From positions 62,001-126,000 of the forward strand of contig NZ_AWXE01000001.1 in assembly GCF_000469155.1 (NCBI RefSeq): a DNA stretch of 64,000 nucleotides, in the 5' to 3' direction. Source of the DNA: Candidatus Micropelagos thuwalensis. GTDB lineage: Bacteria > Pseudomonadota > Alphaproteobacteria > RS24. The notes beneath the pieces are model-generated. The model was given only the letters and a program-made list of their open reading frames with translations. It was not told the origin of the DNA and made no database searches. Positions within the stretch are counted from its first letter, which is position 1, and every line of letters begins with the position of its first letter. Positions 1 through 10,604 of the stretch are shown here, piece after piece. A program made the translations under genes and the position numbers.

Positions 1-146
1 GTCGATACAGTTTTCTCAAGCATATCTGGGTTATAATCAACCAGCGCGAGATGGCACCCACGTTGAGCAAGGGCCTTTGAAAGCGCACCTCCAATGCCGC
101 CCCCTGCGCCGGTTATGACAGCAACCTTATTATTAAAACTTTTCAT
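1..146 (-). CDS. Short-chain dehydrogenase/reductase, N-terminal fragment (cut by window edge)
   Basis: The gene starts at 146 on the minus strand and runs off the left edge, so only the first 48 residues are visible. They read MKSFNNKVAVITGAGGGIGG and continue with a beta-alpha-beta Rossmann start. TGAGGGIG is the glycine-rich NAD(P) loop of classical SDRs, and an acidic residue after the second strand (LVDYN) suggests NAD preference. An AGGGGG ribosome site precedes the ATG. It is divergent from the sulfatase gene and may share its promoter region. The substrate cannot be judged from this fragment. Confidence 0.85.
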   Translation of the reverse strand, partial: MKSFNNKVAVITGAGGGIGGALSKALAQRGCHLALVDYNPDMLEKTVS

Positions 147-237
147 GACACCCCCTATCCGTAACCCATGATTAATAAGAACAAATCTTGATTTCTTTTT
201 TCAACTGATATTGTTTATAACCTTAGGAAATTTCAAA

Positions 238-270
238 TGAGATTCGTAAATAAAATCAGACAGAATCTCA
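238..270. repeat. Inverted repeat upstream of the first sulfatase gene
   Basis: TGAGATTC at 238-245 is matched by GAATCTCA at 263-270, with a 17-base spacer. It lies in the divergent intergenic region, 25 bases before the sulfatase ATG. There is no T-run after it, so it is not a terminator. It could be an operator or a leader hairpin. Confidence 0.45.
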
Positions 271-294
271 GTGGGGTAAGTGGGGGATATTTCA

Positions 295-1827
295 ATGAGC
301 GAAACAATTAAGAAGATGTGTTATCTGAGCGTTACAGGTTTTTTTTGTGCAATTTTTTGGGTCGCTAATCTCACCGATGCGATAGCCGATGAACGTCCGA
401 ATATTGTCATTATATTAGCAGACGATTTGGGGTGGGCAGATGTTGGTTATCATGGCAGTGATATTGAAACCCCAAATATTGACCGTATCGCCAAAGAGGG
501 GGTAAAGCTGAACCGCTTTTATGCCACGCCGTTTTGCTCGCCTACACGTGCTGCGCTGATGACGGGCCGTGATCCTCTAAAACTCGGCGTTGCTTATTCT
601 GTTCTCATGCCTTGGGAGAATGGTGGCGTCTCTCTTGATGAACATTTCTTGCCACAAAGTTTCCAAAGTGCCGGTTACAACACAGCGATGGTTGGTAAAT
701 GGCATTTGGGTCATACGATTGAACAGCACACCCCTAATGCCCGTGGATTTGACCATTTCTATGGGCATATGCATACGCAGGTTAGCTATTTTGATCATCA
801 GGTCGCTAACGGGCATGACTTTCAGGAGAACGGTAAGCCTGTTGATCACAATGGTGAATATGCGACGGATGTTCATGGTGAACAAGCGGCCCGTTTCATT
901 ACTGATTTAAGAGATAAATCAAAACCGTTCATGCTTTATATCCCGTTTCTCGCGCCTCATTCCCCTATGGAAGCGCCGGAGGAATTAAAAGATAAATATC
1001 CTTTCCGTCTGGATTTACCGGGCAGTACCCGCAAAACTTATGCGGCAATGGTCGACTCGATGGATCAAGCGATTGGTAAAGTACTGACCGCGCTGGATGA
1101 AGAGAGCGTTGCGGATAATACAATTGTGTTTTTCTTCAGCGATAATGGCGGGTTTGAAAACTATGGCTCGGATAATGGGCCTTATCGTGGGGGTAAACTG
1201 GAAGTTTATGAGGGTGGTATTCGCGTGACGGCAGTTATGCGGTGGCCGGAAAAACTTGCAGCCGGTAGTGAAGTTGACGAAATCGTTTCGGTGTTGGATA
1301 TGCTGCCAACACTCACCCATGCAGCAGGTGTGGACAATGGAACTAAGAAAAAAATCGATGGTGTTAATCGTTGGTCAACGATAACGGGGGAAAATGTTTC
1401 AAAGCGGGAAGGCGCGCTTTACTTTGCCTCTAACATACCGGTTTACAACAAGTTCCAGCTTGGTGTGATTGATGGCAAATGGAAATTGGTTCAAAATATC
1501 GACCATAAAATGACCTCGATCGAGTTTAACAATCAGCTGTTTGATTTGGAGGCAGATCCTTATGAGAAAAATGACCTCACAGAAGATCACCCGGCTGTGG
1601 TTAAAAAGCTAAACAAGAAAATTAATGAGTGGCGGAGTTTGCACCCGATTGGCGGTAGCTATGTCAAAATCAACCCGCATCCCGGCTGGCGTGCGCCAAA
1701 AGATTACGCAGACGTTATTATTCCTGCAGAAAAAATTGAAGAAGCCCCGCATGAAGGTTTCGGGCAGCTTGAGTCAATCGTGCTTCAACGCCGCTATGGA
1801 GATAAAGGGCGTATCAAATATGAGTAA
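295..1827 (+). CDS. Secreted arylsulfatase, type I (formylglycine family)
   Basis: This 510-residue protein begins with a signal peptide (hydrophobic residues about 9-24, likely cut near A31). The alkaline-phosphatase-fold core starts at RPNIVIILADDLGW, whose two Asp residues (43, 44) are calcium ligands. CSPTR at 81-85 is the CxPxR signature in which the Cys becomes formylglycine. GKWHLGH and FFSDNGG are further sulfatase motifs. The ATG at 295, with GGGGGAT before it, is preferred to an upstream GTG at 280. It needs a formylglycine-generating enzyme, and none is visible here. It converges on a DUF3604 operon. Family knowledge gives sulfate-ester hydrolysis in the periplasm. A sulfated steroid as substrate is inferred from context only. 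Confidence 0.93.
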   Translation: MSETIKKMCYLSVTGFFCAIFWVANLTDAIADERPNIVIILADDLGWADVGYHGSDIETPNIDRIAKEGVKLNRFYATPFCSPTRAALMTGRDPLKLGVAYSVLMPWENGGVSLDEHFLPQSFQSAGYNTAMVGKWHLGHTIEQHTPNARGFDHFYGHMHTQVSYFDHQVANGHDFQENGKPVDHNGEYATDVHGEQAARFITDLRDKSKPFMLYIPFLAPHSPMEAPEELKDKYPFRLDLPGSTRKTYAAMVDSMDQAIGKVLTALDEESVADNTIVFFFSDNGGFENYGSDNGPYRGGKLEVYEGGIRVTAVMRWPEKLAAGSEVDEIVSVLDMLPTLTHAAGVDNGTKKKIDGVNRWSTITGENVSKREGALYFASNIPVYNKFQLGVIDGKWKLVQNIDHKMTSIEFNNQLFDLEADPYEKNDLTEDHPAVVKKLNKKINEWRSLHPIGGSYVKINPHPGWRAPKDYADVIIPAEKIEEAPHEGFGQLESIVLQRRYGDKGRIKYE

Positions 1828-1847
1828 GGTGTAGAGCTTACCGCGCT

Positions 1848-4254
<2,407 letters not shown>

Positions 4255-4258
<4 letters not shown>

Positions 4259-5319
4259 AGATCTATTACCTCACAGATGGGAACAGGGTGATCTTCTGCG
4301 CCCGTCCAGCGCAACAACATTGTGCCTCTTGTATGGCCTGCCGTGTCGAGCCAGTTGCCGAAACCGGGATCGCGCTCACTGACAATAATTGTTACCCCGC
4401 CATCGTCGTCAAGTTTTGCTGAGGCATTATTGATGTGGATGTCGTGATATCGATAATCAAGCGACTCCATCCAGATATTGTTCAGTTGAAAATTCCAGCC
4501 CTCGCAATCTGGGATTGATGTTCTGATTTTTAACCCTTTGCCGGATGGAATATCCCAGTAGCCGTGAAGATAGTAAATCATCGCATCGCCGCCGGCTCTG
4601 AAGAACATTGTCTGATCAACCGTGTCGAGCGTATTGAGATTATTGCGCCTAAATATCTCAGCCCAATCAATAAAAAGTTTTGCAGTTCCCTGCACAAAGG
4701 CCGTGCTTCGGGTGAGTGCAGCAGCGATGTTTTGTGTTTCGGCTAAGGGTGGGGTTGCCGGGCCATCAAGAGTTTCAATTTGAACCTTGGCGGGTTCTTC
4801 AGAAGTACGGTCGAGAAAAGTCTGTCGCACAAGTAACATTGAGCTATCTTCAGCGAGAGGCAACCAGTTGCCCTCTTGTTTGTCTTTACTGACAATCACC
4901 TCGAAGCTGCCATCGGCTTCAACATGCATATCGCGCACATCAAGTTCTCCGGTGGATGCCATGGTTCCGTCAACGGCATAGCGATTGGCTTTACTACCAA
5001 AGCTGAAAACCGGTGCGCTACCCCTATTGCCATAAACACGATAGCTGTGTTGTCCGCTTATGGTTGCATTCAAATAAATATTATCAGGATTATCGGCACC
5101 GATTTTAGCTGTCTCATGAGAGGCTTGATAAAAATAGGGAAATGCCGGATCGGCATTTTCAAGATTCATTTCAAGGCTGATGCGTAATAGGCGTGAGAGG
5201 TATCTCAATCCCTCTGCCTGTTCCATAGGTGACGCTTCCCAATTCAGTACATCTGAACCGGCTTGTTCCAGTTGATGGCAAAAGTCCTTCCAGACATCCG
5301 CAGGTGATTGAGCCGTCAT
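4255..5319 (-). CDS. DUF1214 domain protein, cytoplasmic form
   Basis: This 354-residue protein has no signal peptide. Its C-terminal third carries the DUF1214 pattern: NIWMESLDYRYHDIHINN, then SERDPGFGNWLDTAGHTRG and a terminal strand MLLRW. The N-terminal part contains a repeated beta-rich module (YRVYGNRGS, FEVIVSKD, GNWLPLAEDS). A paralogue with a membrane anchor is at 16846-18165 and shares the order of these motifs. It lies three bases after the SDR gene and overlaps the NTF2-like gene, so it is in an operon. Biochemical function is unknown. Its recurrence beside NTF2-like and SDR genes suggests a role in handling a common substrate or product. Confidence 0.82.
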
Positions 5320-5322
5320 TGA

Positions 5323-6102
5323 TTATGGCGCCATATATTGCCCGCCATTGACATCCAGAGTGCCTCCGGAAACAACGCGTGCATAATCAGAGATAAAATA
5401 GAGAACGGCTAAAGCGCAATCTTCTTCCGGCGGGATAATGCCAAGGGGAATACGCTGGGTGATTTCACCGACAACAGCATCTCTGTCAAAGCCAGCTTCG
5501 ACCTGACGGTCAATATAATCATAGACCGGCTTGCCGCCAATCCAGCCCATGCGGGTGGCATTTACGCGAATACCGTACTGACCAAAATCTTTTGCCATGT
5601 GGCGTGTCATCGCGAGCATAGCTCCCTTGCTTGCTGCGTAAGCGGCTTCACCGGGGAAAGGATTGACCGTTGCCATTGTTGAAACATTCACAATCGCCCC
5701 ACCACCTTGTTTTTTCATTGAGGGGAGGCAGGCTTGCGCCATACGCAATGCGCCAAGACAGTTCACTTCATATAGGTCTGACCAACTCGAAGTGTCTGCA
5801 ACATCAGTTGTTGCCCATTCACCATGAAGATAAGCGGAGTTCACAAGTCCGTCGACTCTCCCAAAAGCTTCGACAACTTTATTGACAAGGTTTTGGCATT
5901 GGATTTCCTGTGAGATATCCGTTGATATGGCGACAACCTCTCCGCCACTATCTTTGATTTCTGCGGCAACTGAGTCCAAAAATTCTTGATTGCGTGCGCC
6001 CATACCGACTTTGGCGCCTTCGCGTGCCGCCAGCTTCGCCATTGACTGACCCATGCCCGGGCCGACCCCACTAATGATTACAACCTTATCTTTTAAAAGC
6101 AT
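5323..6102 (-). CDS. Short-chain dehydrogenase/reductase
   Basis: This 259-residue classical SDR has a modified glycine loop (SGVGPGMG), NSAYLHGEW in place of the usual NNAG, a catalytic Ser in NVSTMA and YAASK as the YxxxK pair. It ends with VSGGTLDVNGGQY, a normal SDR tail. The start is preceded by GGAGGAATC. It is the first gene of the operon SDR, DUF1214, NTF2-like, DUF3604 and is divergent from the operon starting at 6259. The likely reaction is NAD(P)-dependent oxidation or reduction of a hydroxyl or ketone. The substrate is unknown; a hydroxysteroid fits the context. Confidence 0.88.
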   Translation of the reverse strand: MLLKDKVVIISGVGPGMGQSMAKLAAREGAKVGMGARNQEFLDSVAAEIKDSGGEVVAISTDISQEIQCQNLVNKVVEAFGRVDGLVNSAYLHGEWATTDVADTSSWSDLYEVNCLGALRMAQACLPSMKKQGGGAIVNVSTMATVNPFPGEAAYAASKGAMLAMTRHMAKDFGQYGIRVNATRMGWIGGKPVYDYIDRQVEAGFDRDAVVGEITQRIPLGIIPPEEDCALAVLYFISDYARVVSGGTLDVNGGQYMAP

Positions 6103-6258
6103 GATTCCTCCACCAAAACATATTTTATCTATTTAAATTTTTTGAAATTCAACTTGCGACAAAATTTTATAAAGTTACTCTTGCACAAGATTTTTGGTTT
6201 ATCAATTTGTTAAAAAAGAACGAAAGCTCAGGCGCTTTCATAAAATTTGGAGGGTGAT

Positions 6259-7029
6259 ATGCAAGATATGTTTTCACATGGCGCGGTACTTATTTTCGGT
6301 GCGACCGGAGGGATCGGTCAACACGTTGTTATGGAATTTGCAAAAGCGGGTGCTGATTTGGCTCTTATCTGGCGGTCAAAAGAAGATGTCGCAAAAGATA
6401 TTGCGGCGCAGGTTGAAGCCTTAGGGCGTAAAGTGTCTCTTCATCATTGTGATGTCACCGAAGATGGCGCTGCGGCACGAGCAGTTGCTGAGGCAGCGCA
6501 GGCGCATGGTCGTGTCCACACACTTGTTTGGGGGGCGGGGCCGCTTGTTGATCAGGTGAAGATTGCTGATGTCACGACAGAGCAATGGAAGCGAGCCATT
6601 AATACCGAAGTCAATGGCTTCTTTGCTGCGGCGCAGGCAAGTATTTTGCATATGCGCGACAATGGTGGTGGGTCATTGGTGCATCTCGGTTCTGCGGGGG
6701 ATAGTAAGTTCCCTGACGAAGATGTCCTTTCCGTTTCACCAAAGGCGGCAAACGAGTCGCTCATCCAGGGCATTGCTCGCGAGGAGGGGCGTAACCAAAT
6801 CCGTGCAAATAGTGTTCTGGTTGGTGTGATTGAGGCAGGCATGTTTCTGGAGTTGACCAAGAAGGGGCATTTTGACGAAACATGGGTGAAAGAGGTACAT
6901 AAAAATCTTGCCCTTAAAAGATGGGGTCAGCCTGAAGAGATTGGTCACGCGGCGGTATTCCTTGCATCCAACCGTGCAGCTTATGTGACGGGTCAGCAAA
7001 TTTCTGTGTCAGGAGGTTATGGCATATGA
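6259..7029 (+). CDS. SDR-family protein lacking the catalytic tyrosine
   Basis: This 256-residue protein has the Rossmann start VLIFGATGGIGQ and a normal SDR tail (YVTGQQISVSGGYGI). In the active-site region the serine is present (HLGSAGD), but the YxxxK motif reads SVSPK, so the lysine is kept and the tyrosine position is Ser. It may be a non-redox or regulatory SDR, or use another acid. The ATG at 6259 follows GGAGGG; an upstream TTG at 6247 overlaps that site and is rejected. The stop overlaps the next start (ATGA), so it is coupled to the sulfotransferase-family gene. Confidence 0.85.
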   Translation: MQDMFSHGAVLIFGATGGIGQHVVMEFAKAGADLALIWRSKEDVAKDIAAQVEALGRKVSLHHCDVTEDGAAARAVAEAAQAHGRVHTLVWGAGPLVDQVKIADVTTEQWKRAINTEVNGFFAAAQASILHMRDNGGGSLVHLGSAGDSKFPDEDVLSVSPKAANESLIQGIAREEGRNQIRANSVLVGVIEAGMFLELTKKGHFDETWVKEVHKNLALKRWGQPEEIGHAAVFLASNRAAYVTGQQISVSGGYGI

Positions 7030-8183
7030 GTATGCCTGAAAGGGGTGTGCTGCTGGATGCCGCCCGTCAAACCGCCGGCCTTGATGATTTCGGTGACACA
7101 TGGTTCTTCGGCCATATGGATAAATTTATTGAATCGATTAACACCGAAGCGCGACTAAATGAGGACGGGCTAGGCGGTGTTCAGGGAATGGTTATTAATG
7201 CCATGGTCAACCGCTTACGCCACATCGAATTGGTCAAGCAAAATCCTGAAATTAAAGACTTGCCCGTTGATGTGAGCGCAATCGTGGTTGGTCTGCCGCG
7301 CACGGGTAGCACCATGATGCATCGCATGTTGTCATCAGCAAAAGGTATGACGGGTGTTAAATGGTATGAGACGCAAAATTATGCCCCTTTTCCTGGGGAG
7401 GCTCAGGGCAACTCGAGCCAACGACGTGAGGCTGCAAAAGGCATATTAGCTTACATGGTGGAGAAAATTCCCGAGATTATGTCTATTCATCCTATGAGCA
7501 TTGATCAGCCGGATGAAGAGGTCATTATTCTCGGACAGCTTTTTTCAAGCAGTATGATGGAGGCGTCTTACTATGTGCCGAGTTATGCCGCTTGGCTTGG
7601 GACACAGGATAGTGAGCAAGCTTATAGGGATTTGAGAGAAATCTATCAATCCTTTATGTGGCAAGACCCTTCACGTGAAGGAAAAAAATGGGTGCTAAAA
7701 ACTCCGGGCCATTTGATGGCACTGGATACGGCAATGGCGATTTTTCCAGATGCCAAAATAGTGATGACTCACCGCGATCCAGTTTCTACCGTACCGTCTT
7801 ATTGCAGCATGGAGTCCACACTTTATCGCATGGGGTCTGAGGAAATTACTCATGCTATGGTTGGGGAATATTGGTTTGAAAGATTAAGCCAATGGACGGA
7901 CTCTTTTATGTCGGTGCGTTCAAAGTCACCAGAGGAAAGATTTGTGGATGTAAAATATCCGGAATTGTTGAAAGACCCTATCGCCCAGGGGCAACGTGTT
8001 TTGCTGGCGGCAGGTATTGATGTTACGCCGGATGTTATTAATGATATGGGGCAGTGGATTGAAGCCAATAAAAGAGAGGATCGTGCGCCGCACAAATATG
8101 ATATCTCAGATTTTGGTCTCACCGAGGACATGATTAAAGAAAAATTTGCGGTATATCGTCAAAATTATCTGGGGGAAGACTAA
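7026..8183 (+). CDS. Sulfotransferase-family protein (Sulfotransfer_3 type)
   Basis: This 385-residue protein shows the two PAPS-binding signatures of sulfotransferases. GLPRTGSTMMHRM (about 89-101) is the 5'-phosphosulfate loop, and MTHRDPVSTVPSY (about 247-259) is the 3'-phosphate region. WVLKTPGHL lies between them. It has no signal peptide, so it is cytoplasmic. It overlaps the preceding SDR gene by four bases and is followed by an NTF2-like gene. Such proteins are often found in catabolic clusters with unknown acceptors. A role in sulfating or binding the substrate is possible, and the nearby sulfatases make the pairing notable. The acceptor cannot be inferred from sequence. Confidence 0.85.
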   Translation: MSMPERGVLLDAARQTAGLDDFGDTWFFGHMDKFIESINTEARLNEDGLGGVQGMVINAMVNRLRHIELVKQNPEIKDLPVDVSAIVVGLPRTGSTMMHRMLSSAKGMTGVKWYETQNYAPFPGEAQGNSSQRREAAKGILAYMVEKIPEIMSIHPMSIDQPDEEVIILGQLFSSSMMEASYYVPSYAAWLGTQDSEQAYRDLREIYQSFMWQDPSREGKKWVLKTPGHLMALDTAMAIFPDAKIVMTHRDPVSTVPSYCSMESTLYRMGSEEITHAMVGEYWFERLSQWTDSFMSVRSKSPEERFVDVKYPELLKDPIAQGQRVLLAAGIDVTPDVINDMGQWIEANKREDRAPHKYDISDFGLTEDMIKEKFAVYRQNYLGED

Positions 8184-8226
8184 TCCAATATAGTCAACGC
8201 CTATAATTATCTGATCGGGGGGTATT

Positions 8227-8673
8227 ATGATCAGTCACCAAGAACTATCAGATCGAATGGAAATTCAGAACATTCTCGCGCTCTATTGTGAAGCGATTGA
8301 TAATAGAGATTGGGAGGCGTTGGATGATTTTTTCACCGAAGACGCCATCATTGATTACACCGCGACGGGTGGTCTGAAATGTACCTTACCGGAAGCCAAG
8401 GAATATCTGGATAGGGCTTTGCAACAATTTAATGGCGGTCAACATATGATTGGTGTGCCGCTTATCAATTTTAATGGTGATGAAGCCAAGACCCGAACAA
8501 TTTTATTTAACCCAATGATTGTCGAGCGTGAGGGCCAGCCACATGTCTTTTTTGTAGGCGCTTGGTATGTCGATGAATTTGTCCGCACTGATAAGGGGTG
8601 GCGTATTCGCCATCGAAATGAAGAGTGCAGTTACTTCCATAATCTTCCCGCTGATTTTCAAGCTCAAGAATAA
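8227..8673 (+). CDS. SnoaL/NTF2-like protein
   Basis: This 148-residue protein begins with ELSDRMEIQNILALYCEAID and continues DDFFTEDAIIDYTATGG, the usual helix-then-acidic-turn start of SnoaL_4 proteins. The C-terminal strand has FVRTDKGWRIRHRNEEC, a typical family ending. The ATG follows GGGGGGT. It sits 43 bases after the sulfotransferase gene and five bases before the membrane-anchored protein gene, in the same operon. Function is not assignable beyond fold; small-molecule isomerase, dehydratase or hydroxylase-accessory roles are all known in the family. Confidence 0.85.
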   Translation: MISHQELSDRMEIQNILALYCEAIDNRDWEALDDFFTEDAIIDYTATGGLKCTLPEAKEYLDRALQQFNGGQHMIGVPLINFNGDEAKTRTILFNPMIVEREGQPHVFFVGAWYVDEFVRTDKGWRIRHRNEECSYFHNLPADFQAQE

Positions 8674-8684
8674 GAGAAATGCTC

Positions 8685-10418
8685 ATGACATTTAAAAAAA
8701 CAATTCTTATTATTTTAGCTGGTCTTTTGGTGCTTATCGCCGGTCTGGCGATAACCATTACACTTCTTATGCCACCAGGCAAAACGCCTGTACCTGGCAA
8801 GCAATGGCCGGCATTATCGTTGGCCCCTGATTTGCCAGAGGCGCTTCGCGGTGCTGATGTTGGGATGCTTCTTGCCCCTAAAAATACTGAGCTTGCCGAC
8901 GGGGTAAATGCCCTGCCGCATGGTGATCCTTCTCAGCAGGATGCCACGGCGATTAATGGCCCGATGGATGTGACGCGAAGATTAAAACCGAATGAAATCG
9001 TTTACCAGTTTTTAGGGCCAGGTTATTTCGGTGCTTATACATCCAGTCTCTATCCAGACGGAAGACGCGTTATTTGGGCAAATGGGGTCAATGGCATTTA
9101 TAAGCTGGATAGTGAGACCTATGAAATTTTGGCGCATATGCCGAGCGACAAATTTGAAAAATATAATGAGGCCTGGGCCGAGAAAATTACTGCAAGCCTG
9201 GATAGGGATAACAGTGTTTGGAATTTGCCAACGGCAATGCGCGCTGTAAGTCCGTTAATGGATATCTCAGGTGTCTATTGTGTCGTCGGTAAAAACGGCT
9301 GGATATATATCGCCAATAAAGATGGTTCCATTCGAGCCTATGGAGATGCTGTGGAAGGTGATGCAGCCTCCGAAATTGTTGAAAAAGCCATTTTCAGGCT
9401 ACCTGAAAATGCTGCTGGGCCGACAGTGGGTATGAATATGACTTATGATGGTTGGATTGTTTACCCGACTGAAAACGGATATCTGGTCGCTATTTCCTCT
9501 GATTTGACCCAGTATCATATGACACAGCTTACTTATGCTGATGAGGAAAATACCGAGTCGCTGGGCGTGGGTTATGGCTGGGTCAGAAACTCGATTGCCA
9601 TAGACGATGAGGGGGGTATTTATGTAGTGTCTCGCAATCATATGCATAAAGTCATCTGGACAGGTGAGGGGTTCTCTAAGGAGGCGAAAGATGGCGCATG
9701 GGTTGCTGAATATCGTAGCGGCAAAGGTGGAGGTTCCGGTGCGACACCAGCGCTGATGGGCTTTGGTGATGAAGATCGCCTGATTGCGCTGACTGATGGT
9801 GATGAGCTTATGAATGTCACCCTCATGTGGCGGGATGAAGTTCCTGAGGATTGGGAGAAATTGCCTGGAGCACCTTCACGTCGTATTGCCGGTCTAGCGC
9901 CGGTAACGATGGGGCCGCTAAATCTAAAAAAAATTCAGACTGAACAAACTGTGATTGTTGCCGGATATGGCGTACTTGTGGTGAATAACCAGCCGAGAAA
10001 TGTCCCATCATTCATGCCCAAAGATGGAGGTGTGAACGGCCTATTTATTGGGCCACTGGGGGGCAATCCTGATATCCAGCCTTATGGTGTGCAAAAATTT
10101 CAATGGGATCCTGAGACCCGAAAGCTTTATTCAGCTTGGGTAAATGCCGAGGTCAGTTCACCTAATGGCGTGCCATGGGTTAGTCTTGGCACTAGGCAGG
10201 TATATTTTATTGGCGCCCGCAATAAAGAATGGACACTAGAAGCACTAAACTGGGACACAGGCGATGAGACGTTCCATTATATTATCGGCGGACAGAAATT
10301 TAATTCAGAATTCTCAGGCCCTACCATTGATGAAAAAGGCCGTATTTTCTATGGGACAATGTGGGGAAGGGCTCTTTTAAAACCTATTAAAGCGGATAAA
10401 AATTTTAATACTCAATAA
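8685..10418 (+). CDS. Membrane-anchored propeller-like protein of unknown function
   Basis: This protein of about 577 residues has an N-terminal transmembrane anchor (about residues 5-27) and then a large periplasmic region. That region contains beta-propeller-like repeats built around phrases such as LYPDGRRVIWANG, GKNGWIYIANKDGS, YDGWIVYPTENGYLV and AIDDEGGIYVVS. The repeats resemble SMP-30 or PQQ-type propellers, but I see no full signature of either. The ATG at 8685 is preferred over 8679 because AAGAGA is spaced better for it. It closes the operon SDR-like, sulfotransferase-like, NTF2-like. It may be a periplasmic enzyme or binding protein for the same substrate. Real gene: near certain. 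Function: unknown. Confidence 0.8.
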   Translation: MTFKKTILIILAGLLVLIAGLAITITLLMPPGKTPVPGKQWPALSLAPDLPEALRGADVGMLLAPKNTELADGVNALPHGDPSQQDATAINGPMDVTRRLKPNEIVYQFLGPGYFGAYTSSLYPDGRRVIWANGVNGIYKLDSETYEILAHMPSDKFEKYNEAWAEKITASLDRDNSVWNLPTAMRAVSPLMDISGVYCVVGKNGWIYIANKDGSIRAYGDAVEGDAASEIVEKAIFRLPENAAGPTVGMNMTYDGWIVYPTENGYLVAISSDLTQYHMTQLTYADEENTESLGVGYGWVRNSIAIDDEGGIYVVSRNHMHKVIWTGEGFSKEAKDGAWVAEYRSGKGGGSGATPALMGFGDEDRLIALTDGDELMNVTLMWRDEVPEDWEKLPGAPSRRIAGLAPVTMGPLNLKKIQTEQTVIVAGYGVLVVNNQPRNVPSFMPKDGGVNGLFIGPLGGNPDIQPYGVQKFQWDPETRKLYSAWVNAEVSSPNGVPWVSLGTRQVYFIGARNKEWTLEALNWDTGDETFHYIIGGQKFNSEFSGPTIDEKGRIFYGTMWGRALLKPIKADKNFNTQ

Positions 10419-10511
10419 ATTTAAATTTACTTGTATCAACCTTATGTGGTATTTTTACCATAGTAAATAAGTGCTTATTATCTTTTAAAAAAATAGGTTG
10501 TTTTTTTTCGA

Positions 10512-10563
10512 ATGATATTTTTGAATATCATCTAATAAATATCTTTCATGAAACTTAGTTTCA
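10512..10563. promoter_or_regulatory. Cluster of inverted repeats upstream of the TonB-dependent receptor
   Basis: Three overlapping or adjacent symmetric elements occur just before the receptor gene. ATGATATT and AATATCAT (10512-10519 and 10524-10531) are separated by four bases. TTTCATGAAA (10544-10553) is a perfect palindrome. TGAAAC-TTA-GTTTCA spans 10549-10563. The region is AT-rich and free of genes from 10419 to 10604. It probably holds the promoter and operators or a structured leader; which of these cannot be told from sequence. Confidence 0.45.
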
Positions 10564-10604
10564 ATGCATGATTGAATAATACGCTGACAATGGAGGGAGC
10601 CAAT

